The notes under the pieces: model-generated
What the model saw: only the letters and a program-made list of their open reading frames with translations
The model's database searches: none
Told to the model about the DNA's origin: nothing
Shown: positions 48,606 through 60,240 of the stretch, in pieces
How the letters are laid out: every line of letters begins with the position of its first letter
Position numbering within the stretch: position 1 is the stretch's first letter
Assembly: GCA_018881555.1 (NCBI GenBank)
Contig: JACAXG010000111.1
Span: forward strand, 1-64,000
Direction of reading: 5' to 3'
Length of the DNA: 64,000 bases
DNA from: Amblyornis subalaris
Taxonomy: Eukaryota > Chordata > Aves > Passeriformes > Ptilonorhynchidae
Made by a program: the position numbers and the translations under genes

Positions 48606-50163
48606 GTAAAAATCAAAACCAACTGATGTAAACTTATTCAGATCAGAACAAGATGAAGTTCAGTTGATTTCAATGGTGCAAATCAGTGAGTGAAAACCAA
48701 ATCTCCAAAGCTTTTATAAATAGATTTTTATATACTCCAGAAAATCAAGCTTCTATTTTACGGTGTCTGGACATAAGCTCTCCCCTGATAAAGGCCTCTT
48801 GTGCATGGTAGTGGAATAGAGTAGTTATGTGGAAGTGCTGAATTACTATGGAAAATTCCAAACAGTAATACTAAATGGATAAATATTTCTTATATTTTTG
48901 ATATCACAAATACTGCCAGCAAGAAATTTCCACAAGCAATTTCTTTATCTTCTCTTTGAATATGATTTTAATGCTTTGCAGTGGAGGAAAAAGATGATAT
49001 ACAGGTGGAAGGGTTGAATGTATTTGAAGAAAATGTATTAGAAGGAAGGGAAAGGGATAGAGGGGTGCTCTATGTGAACCTTTGTTTTATCCACATTCTC
49101 CCGTGGTAGAACAAGTCAAAGCAATATGGATCTCGTCCCAAATTCTCACAGAATTTGACAGAGCGGCTTTATGTATGAGGTTTAGAGCAATTTACCTGTG
49201 TTCCATACCAAAAAGCACCTTGTTTTTCTCAGGTCTCCGTTTCATTTTGCTGTCTTTTTATTTACATTCCTGTCCTGTACCTCTTCCTGATCTTCTTACC
49301 ACTCTCTTGTATGCACAAGCAGGTGCTTCTGTAGTCAGAAACTCTCAGAGTAATTAACATTTAAAGCCTTGCCCCTTACTACTACCTGCTCTCTATGTCA
49401 GTCTTCATGGTGACTCTGTCCTGCCCATTCTGCCAGTCTTTCAGGCTTTTTAGCTGGTTGGGTAAGCATACAAGTAGCTCACCAGGTGCTCTTGCTTGTG
49501 GCTCAACCACAGATCTGTTGCCCTATGCAGTTTTAACAAGCCTTATTCAATACTCACCTTTTGTTTCTCTGCCTTTTCTTGTTAAAATTCAAAGGCCTCC
49601 CAATACTCTTGTTCTCTTTTGATTATGCTGTTTTATACTTTTTCCTGGGCCTTGATTGACATTTGTATCAACCCACTTCCTTCCTGTTGTCTGAGAAGCT
49701 ACATCCACAAGAGTGTAAGTGCAAACATTTAGCCATCTTGCGTTTTTGTTCCTTGTGTTATTTTTCCTCCTCTTCCCTCCCTCCTTCATAGACAGTTAGG
49801 TATGTGTCTCAACATGTGGTGTATATACTTAATATTATGTTTATATTTGCTTGTTATTCCCTTTAAACATGTCTAAACAGAATAATAAAAGTATAGCTCT
49901 TACTCATCAGCTTCACAGTTTGCCTATGTAGATAAATAACTGAGTTCCCACAACATTTCAAAAAAAAATGTACCGTAGATACCTACTGAAATATATTAGG
50001 ATGTTGGAAATTCTGTATCAGTTAATGCTGTTTTGAAAACAAGTGATTGCTTTTGAAATGTGGAATGTATATGTGTGTATGCCACACCCCACCCTTCAGT
50101 ATTTGAATATATTGTTTTTCTATCTTCTACTCCATTTCTGCACTGAATTAGAAAACATAGTTT

Positions 50164-50325
50164 TTAAGATGTTTTTACAAAATCCATTAACATTTCAAAG
50201 TAAAGTGCTAGCATGACAATTCCATAAGAATTGTGTGGAAGATGAAGATGTGCACCTGGAACACTTTTCTGGCTCTGACTAGAGTTTCTTGAAGCCCTGC
50301 TGTAGTTCACTGTAGATCGTGACAT
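50164..50325 (-). other. Candidate minus-strand terminal exon (unproven)
   Basis: On the minus strand the tract tttgtctttctcccacag is an excellent acceptor. It is followed immediately by ATG and 53 open codons to a stop at 50164. The peptide begins MSRSTVNYSRASRNSSQSQK, a Ser/Arg/Asn-rich coding-like composition. A donor-like CCAG|gtgcac inside it would allow a shorter internal exon. No upstream partner exon is identified and I do not recognise the peptide. A processed or non-coding transcript antisense to the inferred intron is possible. Confidence 0.22.
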
Positions 50326-50652
50326 CTGTGGGAGAAAGACAAACCAAGTTAGCATGTTTAGTATACCAGAAGTATTGTTTGTCTGCAAAAGAGGCAGTGA
50401 GGTCTTATGAAGGATGAGACCTATATGTCAACAGCAAAACCTTATTGGCCTACTCTAGGGAAGTCTGGGAGATTCATCTTTAAAAGAGTTTCTTCACAAT
50501 AAGGTATTGTGTTAATAGCTAAGATTGTGGGCAACCTGCTCATAACCAGACCAAAAGTTCCTTTTGTGCAGTGAAAGATGTTGACTGTGCTGAAAGAAAA
50601 ATATGTTTGGGGCACTGAATTTATTAGGGGTTTTTCTCTTTGGTCTTTTTGA

Positions 50653-50732
50653 TTGTGTAATGTAATGATTTCTTTGAAGTCCACTTTTGGTTGTGTAGTA
50701 TAAGGACTTCTTTGAAGTCCAAAATGTTTTGG
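50653..50732. repeat. Diverged ~40-bp tandem duplication
   Basis: Two units share ttgtgtaatgtaatgatttc / ttgtgtagtataaggacttc followed by tttgaagtcca and tttgg, with small indels. The copies have diverged, so the event is older than the 36-bp duplication at 48.5 kb. Confidence 0.75.
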
Positions 50733-52652
50733 TTTGTGATTGACAGCTATTTCTGTAGCAGCTGGTAGTGATACTGTAAATGTTTTGTACTAGATTTTCT
50801 AATGAAAACCAGCATTGGGTATCCCCCAGTGGTACCCTCATCAGAAATTTTCTATTTATGTATGTGAGCCTACCTTGAATTCTTTTTATTCTGGGGAACA
50901 TCTCTGTAGATTGAAAATGAGGAAAATAAAAACCTGCAAGTGTATAACTTGTTCCAGTATAGGAAAAAAACAAAAGAAAAAATTATATTTACCTGGAGAT
51001 ATCTTGTAGGGATTTTTTTAATGTCAATCTGAATTTTATATAAATCAACATGCTTTGAATGGATGAATTTTGAGGTGATGTTTTAATTAGAGATGAATAT
51101 ATTCTCTGAATTTCTGTTATGTCATTAACGTGTCTGACATATCCTTTGACATCTCCCGTCTCCCCTGAAATTCAGTTCAGATTAAATTTATTGTTTCATA
51201 ATCATAAAGTACAGAAGCACCTAATTATTAGCCTCATAACATTTTTTTTTTCATGTAGCTTTAAAAAAATCACATAACCCACCCCAAATTTTTGGGTTAA
51301 ATAAGGTATTTCTAGTAAACAGAAAGTACTTTACCACTGAACTCTCAGGCAACTTAGAGGTCGATGACAGACTTGTTAAATTTATTACCTTCATTGCGTT
51401 TTGTCTTATAAATTGTTCTGAGGAGTCCCAAAGGTGATGTAGCTATCCATGACTTCATTCTCTTCCTGCTGAATTCCCTTCCTTCTTTTCATTATTTAAA
51501 GAAAATATGTAGTCCCATGCAGGTTCAGTCTAAGGAAAATATTGAATTTGCTTTTATTTGAAGTCAGTACTGGATAACAGTATTACTGTATAGTGGTAAA
51601 TCAGTTGATGAAGAGATACATGCTTAGCTAGATCAGTGTTTTGAATTCTTTCTCCATAATCTGTGTTTTGAGACATACAGTTAATTAGAACTATATGAAA
51701 ATCATATAGTACAACACTGTGAAATCACTTAGTGTTTCAGTAACAGGTTATGAAACAGAAAATGTTAAAAATGACTGCTTTTGACACCTCTGAAGTACCA
51801 CAGAGTGCAGAATACTGAAGATTAGTAGTTCAAAAGTGGACTGAAGCCGTGTAAAAATTAATCTGCTCACATAATATATACTCATAGCACAGGGGTGAGC
51901 CTTTAGGATATTTGGTGTTGTGATGGTAATCATCCTAAAACAACTTCTTTTTCCTCTTTTGTATTTTAGGTCTGTGTTGTTGGGGTTTTTTTAATGCCAA
52001 ATGCCTAATGAACTATTTGAGTTAAAATCAGCAATGCTGTATTTACAGTGAATTAGTGTTGTTCACATAATGGAATATAAAAATTATGAAGGAACATTAA
52101 CTCCAGGGTGATAATTTCCTATAATTTGAGTCTCCAATCTTTGTAAATAAGCAAACTGAGCTTTCGTTTAAGAAACATAATTTCTTTATCAACTATGTAA
52201 ATTTTGTATGCAAATATCTGCAAACGAAGAGCAGCTGGAAAATTACATTTTCATCTCATACTTAAATGCTTGGTGTTGTATTACAGATGGGGTGTTTGTT
52301 GTCTGGTGAACACATGCCAGTATGATTAGGGTCTAACAAACTTTAGAAAACTTCTGTTTTGTGATGAGTATGCAATAAAGATGTAAAGTGTTCTTTCTAG
52401 CTTTATTTTAAGGTTGAGGCAGATGCCACTATCTTGCTATATTCTGCAACGTTGGTAAAGTGAGGTAAGAGCCACTAGGCCATGGTACCACGACACACTG
52501 CATGCTCCATCTTACAGCTGAAAAGAACGTGACGCTTCCTGCACTTGTTGCAATGCTTTGTGCTGGGAATAGACTACAGTATGAAAATTAAATTATCCAG
52601 ATCCAATGTATTCTTGGACAGGCTCAAAGACTGGAAAGATGACTGATCCCAC

Positions 52653-53240
52653 TGCTGTGGATTAACTGCAGCAACTCAGTACCACACAGCCACGCACGTC
52701 CCCCTCTCCCCAGAGGGGTGGAGAGGAGAATCAAAAAAAAGTGTAGAACTCATGGGTTGAGATAAGAACAGTTTAATAATTGAAACAAGGTAAAATGTAG
52801 TAATAATGCTGCTGCTGCAAATGATAATAAAAAAGGGACACAGAGAGAGAAAGAGAGAGATAAACTCTCTGGGATGCAAACAATAATGCAAAGAAGTGAT
52901 GCACAATACAACTGCTACTCCCTGAGTGATGCCAGGCCTGTCCCAACCATGATCTACATCCCCTTCTGGGTAACTCCCCCAGTTTATATACTAGGCATTC
53001 TATGGTGTGGATTATCTCTTTGGCCAGTTTGGGTCACCTATACTGGTTGGGAGGTGATACTCCCTCCCAACTTTTTGCAAAGCTCCTCACTAGCAGAACA
53101 TGAGACACTGAGAAAGTTGCTGATGTAGGGTAAACACAACTTAGCAACAACCGTCAGTGTGTTATCAACATTATTCTCATACTGAATCTAAAGCACAACC
53201 ATTAAGAAAAAAAATCTCTATCTGAGCCAAAACCAGGACA
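52653..53240 (-). mobile_element. Solo ERVL-type LTR
   Basis: Read on the minus strand, this starts TGTCCTGGTTTTGGCTCAGA (from 53240), the hallmark start of a common avian ERVL LTR family. It passes a 'gataacacactgacggttgt' block, a TATATAAA box (52990-52983) and an ATTAAA signal (52777-52772), and ends with ...gttaatccaca(gca). Imperfect 5-bp flanks cccac/ccaac (52648-52652 / 53241-53245) fit the 5-bp duplication of ERVL elements with one change. No internal region remains. Its ends are diverged, so it is older than the 39.7 kb LTR. The open frame 52676-52906 is not a gene. Confidence 0.85.
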
Positions 53241-56200
53241 CCAACACTGTTTTACCTTTATTTTATTGTAACTGGTGAGCTAGTCCTAAACTGAAAATAG
53301 TGTTTGTTGATGGGGTAGTTTCTGAAGTTTAAAATAAATATTTACAGATTTTCCCTTTATAAGTGTTTCATATAGTCTTAAATACAGTTTTTCTGTTTTT
53401 CTTGGAATAATACTGCACTTCTTTTTCTTTCCAGTTTCTGATTTTGAGTTTTCCTTACACTTCAGCAAAGATATGATACAATGATCAGATCGAAGTGCTC
53501 AAGTCAGACAAAAGAGCAACAATTTCACTATTAATTCTATACTTTCTATACATAAATAAAATGAAAGCAAATTGATTTTTCCAGAACACAGAAAATTTTA
53601 AATGTAGGACTACATTAATTTGTTTAAATTTCTTATTTAATGTAATATTGGTCCAGATACCAAACCTTTTTAATTTATTTTGAGTTGGCATCAAATTCTT
53701 AGGGTTTGCTCTGATGGTTGTTCTCTCATGGTTGTTTTGGGGAATTCAGTATTTTCAAAGGAGGAAGAGAGTGATTCTCTTAGTATTTTATGTTTTTAAG
53801 GTCTCTCTTGACTCCAAATTGCACAATTCATATAATTTAAAAAGTGAAATCCTTTCTCTAATGGCGTATAACCTAAAATGTGAATTTCTCGTATTTGAAT
53901 AATTCTGTGATACAGATTTCAAACTAATTATTACATTGTGAAAAGTGCAAATGTATGTGTCTCTTTGGTAAATGGCTATAAAATTTTAATTTGGAGAATC
54001 TTAATTTCTACAAATATAACTGAAGTGTTACCTTCATTATATTCACTGTCATTCTTGTGGAGTGACATACTTATGATGTACTGAATAATTAGGCTTTGAA
54101 TCATAAATTGGTAGTATTAGAGACAGTACTTTTAACAGTAACATTTTTTAATAGTTTTATCTGAAAACTTTAAGCAGTAGTTCGTGTAGATGCAATAGTT
54201 TCCCTACAAAGCATCTTTTAGATAAAAGATTTCCTCTCTTAATCAGTCTCGTAATGTGTTCCTTACTTAGCCACTTGTAAAATGCTTTGGCTTTGTACAT
54301 ATATTCTATGGCTGTCTGCCCCTAGACATGTAGACTCCTACAGTCCATAAGTAAGCAACATATGTTACGGGTGAAAAAACAGACAACGCTCCTACCCCCA
54401 GAACAGATTTTCTGGCAGCAGGCTATCCATTCATAGGTGGACTAAGGTCATGACCAGCACCAGGCTGGTGTTGAGGGTAGATTTTTTTTGTATGCTGCTT
54501 CATGACCACAAAAAAAGAGTGATTTTCAATAACAGTTTTCATTATAATTTTTCTTTCCGACGTTGACGTGTGGAGTAGGTTTGTAGATCATGCACTTAGG
54601 CCACCAGGAAGATTTTAGCTGCCCACAGAGTATTATAACTAAGGGAGCTGGATTTGTATGGCACGTAGTTTTTAAATTTTTCAGCGAGTTGAAATCCTGT
54701 CTCTTTTTTTGGGTACCTCATCCCTACTGAGTCAGTCAGAAGTAGACACACAATACTTCCCCTGCTGCCAGTTGCACAGAGTGTAATAACCCATGAAATA
54801 ATTATGTTGTGTTGAAATTAGTGATTTAAGATGAAAACCATATCCTGATTATGTAGATTTGCACTCTTTTTGTCCTTTGTCATAAAAATTTAAGAGTTCA
54901 CATAGATATTGGAATGAAAATGAGAGGTGTAACTACATTCCATCTAGAATTGCTCAGCATTGATAACTTAGAAAGATTTCCAAGCTAGAATAGGGAATTT
55001 AGATTCTGCAATACAAATGTTGTTTTTGTAAGGTAAAATATACTTGTTTCCTGAATAGATTTACTAGTGAAATACAGGGTTTTGGTTTAGTTTGGTTTGG
55101 TTTTTTTCCCAATAAGATACACTCTTACCACAATCAAAAGAAAAGACTCATCTTATTTTGTACTTTTAGTCTAACGGAGGATATTTCTTCACTGCTATGG
55201 TACAATTACTTTTCATGCATTTCATGTTTTTTGTGGCTTCTTCTAGGACATAGGCTCATCTGTATCTATGCCTCAGTCAGTATTTACTGTTGTTCCTCTG
55301 GAAACATCCAACTATGTTTTTAAGGAGTGTAATGCTCTTTCCTCTTGTCTCTTTTCAGCTAGAAAGTTTAAGACTTTTAGGTGAAGCTGTAATTGCGTGG
55401 TTTTGGTACTTGAGTTGTCAGATGAAGTTTCATTTTGAGGACAGCTAGGTATTATTGACTGAAGAGGAATTAGGGAAGGCAAGTTGAAAAAATGCAGGAG
55501 AGACACTGAAGGAGCAGAACGGCATTTTGTTTCAAAGAGTTTGTTTAGCTTCTTGTATGGGATCTGCTGTTTTAAGTATCATGCATAAAGTCTGAAGCTG
55601 GTGGACCAGAGGAGTTATACCTATATTGAAGGTGCATGAGTACTAAAGGAAGAGAAAATCCAAACATTTTTGTCAATATGTAGTAGAATTAAACATCCTG
55701 AAGTATATGCTGCAGCATCATTTTTCTTCAATCATATGTTATGGAGTCTGTAGAAATCTTTCATGAAAAATGAAAAAGGTGGGGTTTGAGCAGAGTTAGG
55801 TCTCATATTGAATAGCTGAAAGAAACAAAACCTGGAGATAGTTTGTAAAATCAGAATGATTTTATTTACTTAAGGTAGATTCTTGTAAATATAAGGTAGA
55901 TTATTGTGAATGTATTAGTATAACAAGAGTTGTTATTCTGAATGTAGGGATGGGTTATATACAATGATTAAGTTTTCATTTGGGACCACCAAAGCTAGGC
56001 TGATAAGCCTTTTTCTTGAGATAAATAATGAAGCCCCATTTGAGGCAGAGAATTCATTAGCTTCATATAGGCTAATTAATAGGGAGGAAAGGGTGTCTAG
56101 AAACAAACACAAAAAACTTTACAGTATTTATAGTAATAAAAACTCTGTTTTAAATATAAATGGACAAAATATTATATTTGTGAGCTTTCAGACAGCCCAA

Positions 56201-57027
56201 CAGATTAGCTCTGAGAGAAATAACCTCATTTATTTAGCTCTTGGAACATAGATATCGTTATTTAAGGAATATGTTATTTTACAGCTAGAGAGAGCCTTTT
56301 AGTACACAAATTAAGCTTGTTAAATATTAAAAACCAAGAAAGTCTTTGAGTGATTATTATTATAGTCATCATTGAAGCAGATATAATTTTCCACCATTAC
56401 ATGGAAAAACTAAGATTTTTTTGGACAAAATAGTCAAGTGCATGCAAACATATTTTGGTAGAGGTACCAGCACCCTTGCTGCCCAGATCAGAAGTTTAGA
56501 GAACTGTGCTCATTTTTGCTGTCTTCAAATGAATCCGTTCTTTGTATATAAGCAAAAGTAAGAGTCTGTGGATCAAAACACCTTATCTGTTCATCTTTCT
56601 AGAACTTAACTCTGTTATCATTCTTTATTTTCTTGTTGTTTTTTTTTTTCCCCTTATGATGAATTCTGCAGTGCTGACAATATAATCCAGTTTGAAGATT
56701 TTGGCAGATTTAGATAAATTCAGGTTATCATTTAGCAAATTATTTGGTTTAAGCTAATACATTTAAACTAACCACAATATGGCAGCTTTCATAATATGGC
56801 TGCATCTAATGTATTTAATTATAATTGGATCTTGAGAGCTACAGCTGCTGTGTTTCATATATCAATTGAAATTATGAGGAACTAATTTACAGAAGTACAT
56901 GCACAGGTGGAAAGTTATATATAAACAGAGCTTCTCCTCCTCCAAGAATAAAATTCCACAAACATTTTGAATTTTTCATAGAGTTTTCAAGAATCCAATC
57001 GAGATCATAAAGTTATTTTTAATTTTG

Positions 57028-57150
57028 GTGGGCTTTTGTTGTTTGTGGTTTGGTTTTTTTGGGGGGGGGGTGTCTTGTTTTGGATTGGTTGGTTGGTTTG
57101 GGGGTTTTTGTGTGTTTGTTTGGGTTGAGTTTTGGTTTTGTTTTTTTTTA
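57028..57150 (+). repeat. T/G-rich low-complexity tract
   Basis: About 120 bp on the plus strand are almost entirely T and G, with a G10 run (about 57061-57070) and several GGTTGGTTGG-type clusters. It could form G-quadruplex structures. The strand asymmetry matches similar runs near 13050, 31515, 37200 and 55080. Confidence 0.85.
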
Positions 57151-57971
57151 CATGAGGAATTTCTCCTTAAGTATTTTATAAGACTGTCTGGATTGAGTAG
57201 ATTGAGGTAGCTTGAAAAGAGGTAACAAAAAAAGAGTAATTTTACCAAACAATGATGTTATTTTTATTATTTGAAGAGAAAACAGAGATATTACTGTAGT
57301 ATTTATCTCAAAAAGCTATCTTTTTTTTAGTTAAAATTACCAAACGTCAAACAAATAAGTTGAAGATGCTGCTTTACTACATTTCTGTCTTGATGATGTG
57401 CTAGCCTCGAGTGTGACTCACAGCTATTTGTATTCGGCTAAGGCATTTACACAGTCACATGCACTATCTCTTCAACTTGATGAGGCATCTGGCACTCCCT
57501 GGGCTGCAGGAAATTTTACTGGAAAGTAAGATTTTTTTATATTTCAATATCAGGGGCTGTGAAATCACTGTCAGTAGGAACCAGCAGGCACAGCAGTCTA
57601 AATATGCCTAATATCTGTCTTAAGCTCTCTGAGATCTGGACACTTGTGTACCATAAAAGTATTAATTCCCTGCTATTATTTCCGACTTGCAAATGGTCTG
57701 AATTAATACTCCTGTGACCCCAGTGTGTTTTCTGGATTTGAAACAACATACTTCTAGCCTGGTGTTAGCATTGTCTGTCATAGTTACAACTAGATATGAA
57801 CACAAGAGAGTCTTAATGAAATGAACAATATCCACTGTTAATACCACAAATAAATTGAAACTATGCAAAGGTGAGTTTAAATATCTACAGAGCAATGGTG
57901 GGGTTGAGTTGCCTGGCTGAATTTGCACAGAGAAGAAAAGGGATTGACAAGAATGATCAGCTTAGAGCCTA

Positions 57972-58019
57972 TTGGTTGTTAAACAAATTGGTTTAATTAA
58001 AAATTGGTTAAACAACCAA
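57972..58019. repeat. Inverted repeat, 16/18 matched arms
   Basis: The arms ttggttgttaaacaaatt (57972-57989) and aattggttaaacaaccaa (58002-58019) are reverse complements with two mismatches and a 12-bp AT-rich loop. It may be a hairpin or a short transposon remnant. Confidence 0.65.
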
Positions 58020-58261
58020 ACTAATGGCATTTCCTGCCACCAGTGTCAGATGAACACCCCAATTTAACATGAATTTCACTGAGATCGGTTTGGGTTCAGA
58101 GCCCTGGATATCTGCAGTAGTCTGGTTCTTTCTACGCTGAACCATGGTCAAACTCAGAGCAAGAGTATGGGGAACTGATAGCTCTTACCTGGGACAGAAA
58201 CCTGCTTCAGTAAATGGGAGTAATTATTGGAAGAGCAACTGACACTTTTCAAACCTGAGTA

Positions 58262-58692
58262 AAGGGTCTAGAGGGGAAGTCATACGAGGAGTAGCTCAAG
58301 TCACTTGTTCAGCCTGGAGGAGACTGAGGAGAGACCTCATCAGAGCCTGCAGTTGCCTCAAGAGGGGAAGAGGAGGGGCAGACGCTGATCTCTTCTCTGT
58401 GGTGACCAGTAATAGGACCAGAGGGAATGGCCTGAAGCTGTGTCAAGGAAGGTTTGGGTTAGCTATTAGGAAAAGTTGCTTCAACCAGAGGCTGTTGAGC
58501 ACTGGAACAGGTTCCCCACAGAAGTGGCCACAGCACCAAGCCTGACAGGGCTCAAGAAGTATTTGGACAACACTCTCAGGCACATGGTGTGATTTTTGGG
58601 GTAGTCCTGTGCAGGGCCAGGAACCAGACTTTGGTGATCCCTATGGGTCCCTTCCAACTCAGGATATTTTATGACTCTGTGATTCTATGACT
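58262..58692 (+). mobile_element. CR1 LINE 3' fragment
   Basis: The plus-orientation CR1 order is clear: 'tgttcagcctggaggagactgaggagagacctcat', 'ggaacaggttccccacaga', 'ttggacaacactctcagg', 'atccctatgggtcccttccaactcagg', then the terminal 'gactctgtgattctatga' repeats at about 58673-58690. It is truncated at 5' and has a well-kept 3' end. Confidence 0.94.
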
Positions 58693-59149
58693 CATACTAC
58701 ACTGGAAATATGAAGTAGATGTCTTGGTTAGGAATTGATCCAAGTTCTGTAATAATAGTTCTGTCTTCAACTGATAAGTTAGTGCATATGATTCTTATTT
58801 TGTCTATGCTGTATTTTTCCCTTCCATACTAGATTGTTGTAAAGGCAGTAGATAAACTAAACTAGGAAAATGAAAACTCTCACCTTAGAATATCTGGATA
58901 AGCTGGCATTTTTAAACTGAATTATATCTCAAAAAGAAGTATGTGTAACAAATTGCATCCAAAATACATGTTATCAAAACCTACGGACATCTTGCAGCTT
59001 TATTTAGGTGTTGTGCGACAGATACAACTACATGCTTTTGACAGATGCTGATTTGCCTTAAATCCCAATAGGCTGTAGAACCACTTAGTAACTACACTAG
59101 TAGAAAACAGGAAAAGTACATTTCACTTGCACTGAAAAGAATTATTTCT
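58693..59149. other. AT-rich DNA, nothing recognised
   Basis: I see no gene, RNA or repeat in this interval. Confidence 0.5.
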
Positions 59150-60240
59150 GGAATGGCTGGACACCAGATGCCCACTGAAGCCCCTTTATCACTCCCACTC
59201 CTCAGCTGGGCAGGGGAAAGAAAATAAAATTAAAGGCTCATGGGGCAAGACAAGGAGGAACAGGGAGAAATCACTCACCAGTTACTGTTATGGGCAAAAC
59301 AGATTCGACTTAGAGAAATTAGTTTAATTTTTTACCAATTAAACCAGAGTAGAATAGTGAGAAATAAAAACAAATCTTAAAAATATGTTTCCCTCACCCC
59401 TTCCTTCTTCTTTGGCTTAACTTTACTTCTGATCTCCTCTATCTCCTCCCCACAGGGGGACAAGGAATGGGGGTTATGGCCGGTTCATCACATGTTTTCT
59501 CTGCTTCCCCTTCTTCCTCAGGGGGAGGCCTCCTAACACTCTTTCCCCTACTCCAGAACAGGATCCCCCTCATAGCAGACAATCAGTCATGAATTTCTCC
59601 GATGTTAGTCCTTCCCACAGGCTGCAGTTCTTCACGAACTGTTCCAGTGTGGGACCCTCCCACAGGGGCAATCTTTCTGGAACAGGCTGCTCCAGTGTGG
59701 GTCCCCTGCAGGGTCAAATGTCCTGCCAGTAAAGCTGATTCATCCAGCCCGTGAAAGCATGGGCTTCTCTCCCCATGGGACCACAGGTTCTGCCAGAAGC
59801 CTGCTCCAGCATGTGCTTCCCACAGGGTCACAGCCTCCTTTGGGCATCCACGTTTTCTCTCACGTGGAGTCCTTCAGGGGTTGCAGGTGAACATCCGCTC
59901 TCCTGTGGTCCTCCAGTCCTCCAAGGGCTGCAGGAGCACAGCTGCCTCACCATGATCTTCACTATGGTAGGGGAATCTCAGCTCTGGCACCTGAAGCACC
60001 TCCTTCTCCCCGTTCTGCACCAACCCGGGTGTTTGTGGAGTTGTTCTTCTCACGTATTCTCACTCCTCTTACACAGAAACTTTCCCCTCTTCTTAAACAC
60101 ATTATCACAGAGATGCTACAGTCGTCGCTGATCATCTTGGCCAGGGCCAGTGGCGAATCTGCGTTGGAGCCTATTAGCTCTTCTGCTACCAATACTTTGC
60201 CTCGCAAACTTAATACAGCTAATACAGCCCATCTTGAAGG
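59150..60240 (-). mobile_element. Avian ERV/LTR-type repeat with internal minisatellite
   Basis: This ~1.1-kb block resembles a repeat I know as very common in bird genomes and generally treated as endogenous-retroviral (probably ERVL-type). Diagnostic pieces are 'gttatgggcaaaacagattc', 'gtagaatagtgagaaataaa', the 'ggacaaggaatgggggtt' to 'cagggggaggcctcctaac' run, 'aacacattatcacagagatg' and 'agtcgtcgctgatcatct'. Between 59600 and 59960 are degenerate units around gctccagtgtggg (59641, 59689, 59803) alternating with cccacagggtcac/gctgcag phrases. Open frames there (59583-59831 minus, 59751-60131 plus) are carried by the repeats and are not host genes. Orientation and exact ends are uncertain. 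Confidence 0.75.

Larger units (their letters stand above)
47946..52650. other. AT-rich DNA with a tandem duplication and minus-strand open frames
   Basis: No recognised gene is present. The block includes a perfect 36-bp duplication (48534-48605), a diverged ~40-bp tandem duplication at 50653-50732 inside a 153-codon minus frame (50512-50973), and a minus-strand exon-like segment (50164-50325). Confidence 0.45.
53246..58261. other. AT-rich, probably intronic DNA
   Basis: No secure gene is seen. The block includes a 21-bp near-duplication at 55872-55913, a strongly T/G-rich run at about 57028-57150 with a 10-base G run, and an 18-bp near-perfect inverted repeat at 57972-58019. A minus-strand open segment near 55312-55460 follows a fair acceptor but is not recognised. 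Confidence 0.45.

Noticed and set aside
59583..60131. Cys-rich open frames on both strands as secreted proteins
   Set aside because: They are produced by the internal minisatellite of an ERV-type repeat.
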